In this document: one piece after another, positions 22,440 to 29,646 of the stretch | How positions within the stretch are numbered: the stretch's first letter is position 1 | Layout of the letters: each line of letters starts with the position of its first letter | Origin: Bacteroidales bacterium | Lineage (GTDB): Bacteria; Bacteroidota; Bacteroidia; Bacteroidales; Muribaculaceae | NCBI GenBank assembly: GCA_019416285.1 | Contig: DXXM01000032.1 | Location: 1-32,842, forward strand | Direction of reading: 5' to 3' | Length of the DNA: 32,842 bases | Position numbers and translations under genes: made by a program | Notes under the pieces: generated by a model | What the model was told of the DNA's origin: nothing | The model's input: the letters and a program-made list of their open reading frames with translations, nothing else | Databases searched by the model: none

Positions 22440-24548
22440 TCAGCGACCTCCTGCCGTAGATCCTTCCACATTATCGCTTCCTTCAATAAGCTTGTTGACT
22501 TCCCGTTTCTGTTTTCCCCATTTCAATGTGGCGGCAAACTGAATTCCGACCATTCGTTCTACAAACGGGGAGCGCATGATGCTGGTATATGAATAATTGG
22601 CATCAAGGCTTGTCTCTTCCTGGTTATACCGTCCAAAAGGCATAAGCACGAATCCTCCTGCTGTATAATCTTTCCATCTATATTGTAACATTATGGTATT
22701 AAATGACTCAGGACGGTTTATTTTTTGAGCCCAAAGGGAGTTGGATGCTTGGTTAAGGCTGAAGAGAAAATTAAATCCCCAATGTCTTACCATTACCTGT
22801 GCACTGCCTCCCCAGGCGGTTATCTCGTGGCGGAAGTTCTTTCCTTTTGTAAATTGTCTTGAAAACCCTACGTCACCTTCGAGGAAAAGCCATTCCGGGA
22901 TTGCCTCAAAGCTCGTGGCGAAGTTGAAGCCGAAATCAAAATAACTTCCGTCGTTGGAATATGTTTTCATCAGCCTGTTATCCTCCCAGTATGAATATTT
23001 ATAGATAGGATTGTCGACTGTGCGTATTTTAGCTTTAAGGATAAAATTGGCACGTGGTATGGTTATGCTCCATGAAAGATTGTAGCGAAACCATGAATAT
23101 GGCTTTAAATCAGGATTGCCATATTGATATTGTATAGGGTCAAGCTGCTGCACCACAGGGTTGGTCTCTCCGAGGGTTGGTGCTGTGCTTGTGCGTGTGA
23201 AACCGGCACGTAATGTTGACCAGTCCTTACGCCACATAAGTGAGATTTTAGGCTGTATTTCCCATGAAGTTGTGCCTCGATCCGATTCTCGCATATATAA
23301 GTCGGTGTATTGGACGCCGGTTCCTGCGGTTATCGAGACATTGTTAATGCGGTAGGTATATTCCCCGAAAAAATATAACGCATCGTGTCGTTGGTGAAAT
23401 ATTGAGTTGTCTGAGGAGACATATTTCGAGCGGTTGCGGCTGCCATTCCATTTTATACCTCCGGTGACGGAGGCGGTTCGCCATTCCTTCATATAATTCC
23501 CTTCTAAGGAAAAGCCAAGATTGTTATCTATGATTGATGTGGTTATGTCGGATATTAAATCCGTTCCTTTGATTTCACTCTCGATATATCTTGAGCCCGG
23601 TTTGCCATAGCGATAGCTGGCTGTGGCATTGAGGGCTAATGTTTGTCCGTGACCGATTTTGTGGTCAAGGTAAAACTCGAAGGTGGGTCGCACAAACATG
23701 TTGAGAGTTGTAGAGGAAAGATAATGGCTTTCGTTTTCTGTTCCCGAAACTGTTTCCAGCATACCTTCATAGCGTAAAGTGTTTGGATTCTGATAGTTCA
23801 TGCGCACACCGGTCCAGAGAGTGGTCTTGGACGGGTTTATATAGGAATAGCTTATTCCACTCCAGATCTGGTTGTTGTTATACTCTCCTCCTATCGGGGA
23901 TTCGACTCTTTTGAGGGTCTGTCCGTCTGAAAAATGAAATACTTCATCATAATCACGATGCATTGGAACATGATCGCGGATCTGAGTCTCGGTGTAGGCG
24001 CTCCACTGCGATTTCCCTTTGTTTATCTTTATGTTCCCGATATAATTTCCTGAAGGCAATTCTTTGCACCATAACATTGTGCTTAGACTTACTGATCCAC
24101 CCGACGAAGGATTTTTGACAATGATATTTATTACGGCGTTGACATCTTTATAGCGCAAGCCGGGATTCTCAAGATATTCCACTTTGACAACGTTTTCGGC
24201 GGAGAGATTAAGCACATCCTGCACACCTACTTCCCGTCCGTTGATTCGCAATTGTACACTCCCGCCGGGATTCGACACTGTGTTGAGTAAAGTGTTTACT
24301 GACAATGACGGTATATTCATATTTTGAAGTAGCGCCAGACCATCGGGTGAGGCCTGACGTGCCTGTTTAGATGGGGTGTACACATCACGATCTGGCTTAT
24401 GCACAACAGGAGAAGCAACCACCACCACCTCCATAAGATTCTGTAACATTAGAGAATCATCCGGAAGTGAATCTGATAAATTCGGATTCTGGGCTTGTAG
24501 AGTAAGGCTTAGCGCCATAGACGCCATCAAAATGGGAATCTTATACAT
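22440..24548 (-). CDS. Outer-membrane beta-barrel protein, TonB-receptor-like
   Basis: A 702-residue protein with a signal peptide (1-19, ending LQAQ). A short acidic leader and an EVVVVASPVVHK segment precede a plug-like domain (about 60-150, SVQLRINGREVG, ENVVKVEYLENPG, VNAVINIIVKN). Alternating aromatic strands of a large beta-barrel fill the rest (150-690). The N-terminal carboxypeptidase-regulatory domain found in many Bacteroidetes receptors is missing, and no SusD partner is adjacent, so it is not a SusC of a polysaccharide locus. It resembles the outer-membrane beta-barrel (OMP_b-brl_3) group of TonB-dependent receptors; the ligand is unknown. The DNA is visibly richer in A and T than both neighbours. 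A C8 tract lies 77 bases upstream. Confidence 0.86.
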   Translation of the reverse strand: MYKIPILMASMALSLTLQAQNPNLSDSLPDDSLMLQNLMEVVVVASPVVHKPDRDVYTPSKQARQASPDGLALLQNMNIPSLSVNTLLNTVSNPGGSVQLRINGREVGVQDVLNLSAENVVKVEYLENPGLRYKDVNAVINIIVKNPSSGGSVSLSTMLWCKELPSGNYIGNIKINKGKSQWSAYTETQIRDHVPMHRDYDEVFHFSDGQTLKRVESPIGGEYNNNQIWSGISYSYINPSKTTLWTGVRMNYQNPNTLRYEGMLETVSGTENESHYLSSTTLNMFVRPTFEFYLDHKIGHGQTLALNATASYRYGKPGSRYIESEIKGTDLISDITTSIIDNNLGFSLEGNYMKEWRTASVTGGIKWNGSRNRSKYVSSDNSIFHQRHDALYFFGEYTYRINNVSITAGTGVQYTDLYMRESDRGTTSWEIQPKISLMWRKDWSTLRAGFTRTSTAPTLGETNPVVQQLDPIQYQYGNPDLKPYSWFRYNLSWSITIPRANFILKAKIRTVDNPIYKYSYWEDNRLMKTYSNDGSYFDFGFNFATSFEAIPEWLFLEGDVGFSRQFTKGKNFRHEITAWGGSAQVMVRHWGFNFLFSLNQASNSLWAQKINRPESFNTIMLQYRWKDYTAGGFVLMPFGRYNQEETSLDANYSYTSIMRSPFVERMVGIQFAATLKWGKQKREVNKLIEGSDNVEGSTAGGR

Positions 24549-24624
24549 AAAAGTTAGAGAGAAAATGTAAGTTAAAATTATTAAGATTCGCTAATTTAGT
24601 TAATTTAAATGAATAAAGTATTAC

Positions 24625-24632
24625 CCCCCCCA
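24625..24632. repeat. Homopolymeric C8 tract upstream of a surface receptor
   Basis: Eight C residues (G8 on the coding strand) sit directly next to the imperfect -7 box TAAAATTG of the outer-membrane protein gene. Such tracts can change length by slippage. Confidence 0.6.
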
Positions 24633-24821
24633 ATTTTAATGTTTATTAACAGATTGCGAGGCCGTATTTCCCTGAGAGGGTCTAAGGTGAGTTCATTCTC
24701 CCCTGTGGACTCCGGATGGTGAAATTTAATGATTCTATCTCATAGTCCCCCTGTGCGGCGAAAAATTTGCAATTTTGAAGCGCAGCCCGACGATTTGAAA
24801 AACGTCCCTATCGGCAGGATA

Positions 24822-24870
24822 TAAAAACAACCGCGCCGAAATGCCAATTGCGTGACATCCCGGCGCGGTT
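24822..24870 (-). terminator. Terminator of alaS
   Basis: AACCGCGCCG (24829-24838) pairs with CGGCGCGGTT (24861-24870). On the minus strand it is followed by GTTTTTAT. It lies 27 bases past the alaS stop. Confidence 0.85.
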
Positions 24871-24896
24871 GACGCGTATAATAGAAAGTTAGTTGT

Positions 24897-27518
24897 TTAC
24901 TTCCTTACTGAATGGCTGAGGGTCTGGAAAGCGGTTGCGAGACCGTCTTTGTCCTTGCCGCCTGCCTGGGCGAAACCGGGCTGACCGCCGCCGCCACCTT
25001 TGATGGCCTTGGCTGCCTCGCGGACGATGGTCGAGGCATTATAGCCCTCTTTCACGAGGTCGTCGGTGAAGGCGACTGTGAGGAGCGGTTTGCCTGCCAT
25101 GTCGATTGTAGCCGCGATGAAGGCGGTCTTTTCGGGAGCGAGCTGGCGGATTGTGAAGGCAACGCCTTTGACAACCTCGGGCACGCGGATGCCAGTGAGC
25201 GATGCGAGCTTCATGCCGTTGACCTCCTCGGCCTTGTCGAGAGCCTCACGCGCGATATTGCGGATGCGCTCCTGCATGTATTCTTCGGCCTGCTTGCGGA
25301 GCTCGGCGTTTTCCTCGATTGACTTGCGGAGTGCCTGGAGCACGTCGGGGGCATTGTGGAGAAGTTCGCCCACGCTGCGCATGTCGTCCGTAAGCTGGTC
25401 AACCATATTCTCGGCCACCTCTGCGGTCACGGCCTCGATGCGGCGGATGCCGGCGGCGATGCTTGACTCGGAGATGATGCGGATTGTGCCGATATTTCCG
25501 GTGTTGGGAACATGTGTGCCACCGCAGAGCTCCACGGAGTCACCGTATTTCACCACGCGGACATCCTCGCCGTATTTCTCGCCGAAGAGAGCCATAGCGC
25601 CCATGTCGAGAGCTTCGGCGATAGGCATGTGGCGGTGTTCGTCGAGAGGAATTGCCTTGCGGACATTGGCGTTGGCGATGTGTTCGGCCTTTCGGAGTTC
25701 CTCGGGAGTCACTTTCTGGAAGTGAGAGAAGTCGAAGCGGAGCATCTGAGGCGAAACGTATGAGCCTTTCTGCTCTACGTGTGTTCCGAGCACTTCGCGG
25801 AGGGCTGCGTGGAGCAGGTGGGTCGCGGTGTGATTACACTCGGTTGCGCGACGGTTTGCCTCGTTGATCTGAGCGGTGAACTCGGCCTCGACATTCAAGG
25901 GAAGTTTCTTCGAGAGGTGTACGGCCTGGCCGTTCTCGCGCTTGGTATCGTAGATTTCCACCTTCTCGTCGCCGTCGATGAGCCATCCGCTGTCACCGAC
26001 CTGACCACCCATCTCGGCATAGAACGGAGTGACAGAGAGCACTATCTGATAGAATTCCTTGTTTTTTTGAGTTACCTTGCGGTAGCGGAGTATGTGGGTC
26101 GGGCAGGCGGTCATATCGTAGCCCACAAATTCAGTCTCGCCTTCACGGACTGTCACCCAATCGGTGGCCTCGACTGCGGCAGCGTTGCGGGCGCGGGTTT
26201 TCTGAGCCTCCATCTCGACGTCAAATTCCTTTTTGTCGAGAGTCATGCCGTTTTCCTTGAGGATAAGCTCGGTGAGGTCGAGGGGGAAGCCGTAGGTATC
26301 GTAGAGCACGAAAGCCTCCTTGCCTGAAATCTCGTTTTTGCCCTGCTTCTTAGCGTTTTTGATGGCGTCGTCGAGGATGGCGATACCCTTGTCGAGAGTG
26401 CGGAGGAAAGAATCCTCTTCCTCTTTGATTACTTTCATGATGAGCTCGCGCTGGGCTGTGATTTCGGGATAAGCCTCGCCCATGGAGTCGATGAGAGTGT
26501 TGACGAGCTTATACATGAAGGCCTGCTTCTGGTTAAGGAAGGTGTAGGCGTAGCGCACGGCGCGGCGGAGGATACGGCGGATCACATAGCCTGCCTTGGC
26601 GTTGCCGGGAAGCTGGCTGTCGGCAATCGAGAACGAGATGGTGCGGACATGGTCGGCGATTACGCGCATCGCCACGTCGACTTTCGCATCCTTGCCGTAT
26701 TCCTTGCCTGAAAGCTGCGAGATTTTGTCGATAAGCGGAGTGAACACATCGGTATCGTAGTTCGATTTCTTGCCCTGAAGAGCCATGCAGAGGCGCTCGA
26801 AGCCCATGCCGGTGTCGATTACCTTTGCGGGAAGCGGTTCGAGCGAGCCGTCGGCCTTGCGGTTGAACTGCATGAACACGAGGTTCCAGATTTCAATCAC
26901 GAGAGGATTGTCCTTGTTGACGAGCTCTGCGCCGTCAATCTGCGCGCGCTCTTCATCGCTGCGCAGGTCGATATGGATTTCCGAGCAGGGGCCGCATGGA
27001 CCGGTATCACCCATTTCCCAGAAATTGTCGTGCTTGTTGCCGTTGATGATATGCGATGCAGGAAGATGCTTTTCCCAGTAAGAGGCGGCTTCGTCGTCGC
27101 GCGAGAGGCCCTCGTCGGGCGCGCCCTCAAACACAGTGGCGTAGAGACGGGCGGGGTCGAGCTTGAGCACGTCGACGAGATATTCCCATGCCCAGTCGAT
27201 GGCTTCCTTCTTGAAATAGTCACCGAAAGACCAGTTGCCGAGCATCTCGAACATGGTGTGGTGGTAGGTGTCCATTCCCACTTCTTCGAGATCATTGTGT
27301 TTGCCTGAAACGCGGAGGCATTTCTGCGAGTCGGCCACACGCTGATACTTCGCGGCCTTGTTGCCGAGGATGATGTCTTTGAACTGGTTCATGCCCGCGT
27401 TGGTAAACATCAGAGTAGGGTCATCTTTGATTACCATTGGGGCCGAGGGGACGATATGGTGTCCCTTTGACTGGAAAAAATCCTTGAAGGATTCGCGTAT
27501 TTCCTTAGCTGTCAGCAT
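24897..27518 (-). CDS. alaS: Alanyl-tRNA synthetase
   Basis: An 873-residue class II synthetase that charges tRNA-Ala and edits mischarged Ser and Gly. The N-terminal catalytic domain begins at MLTAKEIRESFKDFF and includes FTNAGMNQFKD (38-48) and GPCGPCSEIH (173-182). The editing domain holds the zinc ligands His563 and His567 (HTATH) and Cys665 and His669 (CGGTH). The C-terminal C-Ala/DHHA1 domain ends in the glycine-rich KGGGGGQPGFAQAGG. The length is normal and no key residue is missing. It is a single gene with a -7 box 52 bases upstream and a clear terminator. Confidence 0.98.
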   Translation of the reverse strand: MLTAKEIRESFKDFFQSKGHHIVPSAPMVIKDDPTLMFTNAGMNQFKDIILGNKAAKYQRVADSQKCLRVSGKHNDLEEVGMDTYHHTMFEMLGNWSFGDYFKKEAIDWAWEYLVDVLKLDPARLYATVFEGAPDEGLSRDDEAASYWEKHLPASHIINGNKHDNFWEMGDTGPCGPCSEIHIDLRSDEERAQIDGAELVNKDNPLVIEIWNLVFMQFNRKADGSLEPLPAKVIDTGMGFERLCMALQGKKSNYDTDVFTPLIDKISQLSGKEYGKDAKVDVAMRVIADHVRTISFSIADSQLPGNAKAGYVIRRILRRAVRYAYTFLNQKQAFMYKLVNTLIDSMGEAYPEITAQRELIMKVIKEEEDSFLRTLDKGIAILDDAIKNAKKQGKNEISGKEAFVLYDTYGFPLDLTELILKENGMTLDKKEFDVEMEAQKTRARNAAAVEATDWVTVREGETEFVGYDMTACPTHILRYRKVTQKNKEFYQIVLSVTPFYAEMGGQVGDSGWLIDGDEKVEIYDTKRENGQAVHLSKKLPLNVEAEFTAQINEANRRATECNHTATHLLHAALREVLGTHVEQKGSYVSPQMLRFDFSHFQKVTPEELRKAEHIANANVRKAIPLDEHRHMPIAEALDMGAMALFGEKYGEDVRVVKYGDSVELCGGTHVPNTGNIGTIRIISESSIAAGIRRIEAVTAEVAENMVDQLTDDMRSVGELLHNAPDVLQALRKSIEENAELRKQAEEYMQERIRNIAREALDKAEEVNGMKLASLTGIRVPEVVKGVAFTIRQLAPEKTAFIAATIDMAGKPLLTVAFTDDLVKEGYNASTIVREAAKAIKGGGGGQPGFAQAGGKDKDGLATAFQTLSHSVRK

Positions 27519-27569
27519 AATTATAGTGTACTTTGTATTTGTTTTCCAGATGATTGGTCAAATAATTTG

Positions 27570-27577
27570 CAAAGATA
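27570..27577 (-). promoter_or_regulatory. -7 box of alaS
   Basis: TATCTTTG on the minus strand fits TAnnTTTG; with flanks it reads GTATCTTTGC. The nearest upstream TTTG is 11 bases away (27589-27592), too close for a normal -33 element. Confidence 0.45.
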
Positions 27578-27663
27578 CGAATTTTTGGCAAAACTCTCCC
27601 CGGTTGAAGCCAATTAATTTTGTAATCAAAAGTTTAAATACCGGTTCCGGGAATTTTAGGGTG

Positions 27664-27769
27664 CAAAAGAGCATATAGAACAAGAGTGGCAAAAGTTGGT
27701 TCAGGTATTATGAATTGCCTGAAGGATACTTCTGTCTCTTCTGTTCCTTATGCTCTTTTATGCTCTTTT
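27664..27769. repeat. Nested imperfect inverted repeat of about 106 bases
   Basis: CAAAAGAGCATA (27664-27675) is answered by two tandem copies of TATGCTCTTTT (27749-27759 and 27759-27769). GAACA is answered by TGTTC, and an inner TTCAGGTA/TGCCTGAA pair (27700-27707, 27716-27723) closes the fold. It lies just past the flavoprotein stop (27814, minus strand). It could be a terminator, a mobile-repeat relic or a structured RNA. Confidence 0.5.
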
Positions 27770-27813
27770 GAGCCAAGGTGTTATGATGCAGGAAGGCGGT
27801 ATGGGGCGTTGGC

Positions 27814-28437
27814 TTAGCCTTCGGTGTGGAAGTTGGTGAATACTCCGCGTTCCTGGGCGGGGATTTCGGATTTTGAGGCGTTGATGGCTTTGATGAGGAA
27901 GGCCATGTTGCGGCCGAGGTTGCGCATGGTCTGAAGGCCTTCGAGGTCTTTCTCTACATCTTCAGCCGTAAAGCCGTGGACTTCGTTCCAGTAGGTGCTC
28001 GATACAATAGGCATTGAGCTGATGGTGAAATATTTGTTTATCTCGTCGAATACGCTTGTCGAACCTGCGCGACGAGAGGAGACTACGGTCGCGCCGACTT
28101 TCATCGTCTTGTTGACGGTACCGGCTGTGCTGTAAAAGAGCCTGTCGAGGAAGGCATGGAGCTGTCCGTTGGCTCCGGCGTAGTAGGTAGGGGAGCCGAA
28201 GACCACGCCGTCGGCTTCCGCAAGGAGCAGGGCGGTTTCGTTGACGAGGTCGTTGAACACGCAGCGGCCATGCTCGCGGCAATAATAGCAGGCTATGCAC
28301 CCGCGTATATCTTTGTTGCCGACATTGACGCGCACAGTCTCGATGCCGTTGTCGGCGAGAGTTTTTTCCACTTCGCGCAGGGCTCGGTCGGTGCATCCGT
28401 GGAGATGGGGGCTTCCGTTTATGACGAGGACTTTCAT
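27814..28437 (-). CDS. Flavodoxin-fold NAD(P)H oxidoreductase, iron-sulfur flavoprotein type
   Basis: A 207-residue cytoplasmic flavoprotein. The FMN phosphate loop is INGSPHLHGCTDRAL (6-20). A compact cysteine motif CIACYYCREHGRC (47, 50, 53, 58) matches the spacing of the iron-sulfur flavoproteins, which carry a 4Fe-4S cluster next to FMN. GSPTYYAGANGQLHAFLDR (81-99) is the second FMN loop. It probably reduces quinones, oxygen species or other acceptors; the acceptor is unknown. It follows an AraC regulator on the same strand by 92 bases and is likely its target. Confidence 0.85.
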   Translation of the reverse strand: MKVLVINGSPHLHGCTDRALREVEKTLADNGIETVRVNVGNKDIRGCIACYYCREHGRCVFNDLVNETALLLAEADGVVFGSPTYYAGANGQLHAFLDRLFYSTAGTVNKTMKVGATVVSSRRAGSTSVFDEINKYFTISSMPIVSSTYWNEVHGFTAEDVEKDLEGLQTMRNLGRNMAFLIKAINASKSEIPAQERGVFTNFHTEG

Positions 28438-28529
28438 AGGCTTGTCTGTTTGTGGTGTTGGTTTCTGAAATTAAATGATTTTAGCGGCGCCATTGTTCAC
28501 GCTGCGTTCTGCTGCGGGAGTGCCGGCTG

Positions 28530-29435
28530 TCAGTTCAGACCGATGGATTCGCGGTATTGGCGCGGTGACTGGCCGGAGATGCGTTTGAACAGGCGTGTGA
28601 AGTGCTGTGGATACTGAAATCCCAGGTCGTAGGCGATAAGACTGATGTCGTTTGTAGTGGTGGCGAGTTTGTGTTTCGCCACGGAGACTATATGGCGTGA
28701 AATCATGTCCTGCGCCGTCATGCCTGTCTCTTTCTTTATCAGGTCGCCGAAATAGCCCGGAGTGAGGTTTGCCATGTCAGCGAAATAAGCTACCGATGGT
28801 AGGGTTTCTTTCGGGCTGCCCGAGAAATATTCCTTGAGCGCGCGCTCGAAATTACTGAGGATGTCGGAATTGACTTTGTGGCGCGTGATGAACTGACGGT
28901 CGTAGAACCGGTGGAGGTATTCGAGGAGGAGCTGGATGTTGGCCGACAGGAGCGATGCCGAGTGATGGTCTACGGGATGGTCAAGCTCGCGGTCGATTTT
29001 GCCGAGGCAGTCAAGAAAAATGCTGCGTTCCTCGTCGGAGAGATGAAGCGCCTCCATCTGCGAGTAGTCGAAGAAGCTGAACGACGAAATCTTCTCGCCG
29101 AGCGGTGTGCCGTAGATTAAATCAGGGTGAAACATCAGCCCTACGACATCCGGGGCGACGACCTCGTTTATCATGTCGACCTCGATAATCTGTCCGGGCG
29201 AGAAGCTGACTATGGTTCCCTCCTGATAGTCGTAATGCTTGCGGCCGTATTTGAGAGTGCAGTTGCAGTCGTTTTTCAGAAAGAGGGCATAGACACCGTA
29301 GTTTATACACACGTGATTGACCGACTGCGTGGCCTGTTTCAAGTCGATAACGGTTACGAGCGGATGGCGTGTAGTCAGTCCGTAAAGTTTGTTGTAGGCG
29401 TCGATTGAGTTGAGGTTAATTGTCTTTTTTTCCAT
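28530..29435 (-). CDS. AraC-family transcriptional regulator
   Basis: A 301-residue regulator. The N-terminal half (about 25-150) is a cupin-type effector domain (FLKNDCNCTLKYGRKHYDYQ and EGTIVSFSPGQIIEVD). The C-terminal pair of helix-turn-helices (about 212-298) carries SVAYFADMANLTPGYFGDLIKKETG and LGFQYPQHFTRLFKRISGQSPRQYR, the AraC signature. In Bacteroidetes, AraC regulators of this shape often control a neighbouring oxidoreductase, and the flavoprotein gene directly downstream fits. A -7 box and a GCAGTG-N11-CACTGC inverted repeat precede it. Confidence 0.93.
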   Translation of the reverse strand: MEKKTINLNSIDAYNKLYGLTTRHPLVTVIDLKQATQSVNHVCINYGVYALFLKNDCNCTLKYGRKHYDYQEGTIVSFSPGQIIEVDMINEVVAPDVVGLMFHPDLIYGTPLGEKISSFSFFDYSQMEALHLSDEERSIFLDCLGKIDRELDHPVDHHSASLLSANIQLLLEYLHRFYDRQFITRHKVNSDILSNFERALKEYFSGSPKETLPSVAYFADMANLTPGYFGDLIKKETGMTAQDMISRHIVSVAKHKLATTTNDISLIAYDLGFQYPQHFTRLFKRISGQSPRQYRESIGLN

Positions 29436-29440
29436 GTGTC

Positions 29441-29463
29441 GCAGTGTTGATTGAAAGCACTGC
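29441..29463. repeat. Inverted repeat in the AraC gene leader
   Basis: GCAGTG (29441-29446) and CACTGC (29458-29463) are perfect arms 11 bases apart, between the -7 box (29465-29472) and the ATG at 29435. This is a plausible self-operator. Confidence 0.4.
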
Positions 29464-29464
29464 G

Positions 29465-29472
29465 CAAATTTA
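29465..29472 (-). promoter_or_regulatory. -7 box of the AraC gene
   Basis: TAAATTTG on the minus strand fits TAnnTTTG, 30 bases upstream of the start codon. No TTTG is found at the -33 position. Confidence 0.4.
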
Positions 29473-29543
29473 AAACATATTTTTTTAATAAGCGGGATTC
29501 CGATGCGATAAAGGTAAACTTCACCGAAAAAATGGTAAAGTCT

Positions 29544-29605
29544 AAAAAACGGAAGCCATAATTTCCATGAATGTGTGTCGATGGAAATTATGGCTTCCGG
29601 TTTTT
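29544..29605 (-). terminator. Terminator of clpC
   Basis: CGGAAGCCATAATTTCCAT (29550-29568) pairs perfectly over 19 bases with 29581-29599. A run of six T residues follows on the minus strand. It lies about 40 bases past the clpC stop. Confidence 0.85.
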
Positions 29606-29646
29606 ATATGATTCTGTAAGAATCTGAAAATGTCAGGAATCGTTTA

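Larger units (their letters stand above)
24549..24896. other. Spacer between alaS and the barrel gene
   Basis: About 350 bases with no credible gene. It contains an AT-rich stretch near the barrel gene, the C8 tract at 24625-24632, a region with two CCCCTGTG-like words (about 24700-24755), and the alaS terminator at 24822-24870. No clear TAnnTTTG promoter was found for the barrel gene; the closest is TAAAATTG on the minus strand (24632-24639). Confidence 0.5.
27519..27813. other. Spacer between alaS and the flavoprotein gene
   Basis: About 295 bases without a gene. It holds the alaS -7 box (27570-27577) and a nested imperfect inverted repeat (27664-27769). No tRNA or small open frame is convincing. 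Confidence 0.5.

Noticed and set aside
18260..24548. Polysaccharide utilisation locus
   Set aside because: GH3, GH105 and a receptor-like barrel are adjacent, but there is no SusC/SusD pair, and strands, terminators and composition separate the barrel gene from the glycosidases.
24660..24760. TPP-riboswitch-like word CTGAGA upstream of the barrel gene
   Set aside because: The rest of the THI box and the pairing partners are missing, and no thiamine gene follows.
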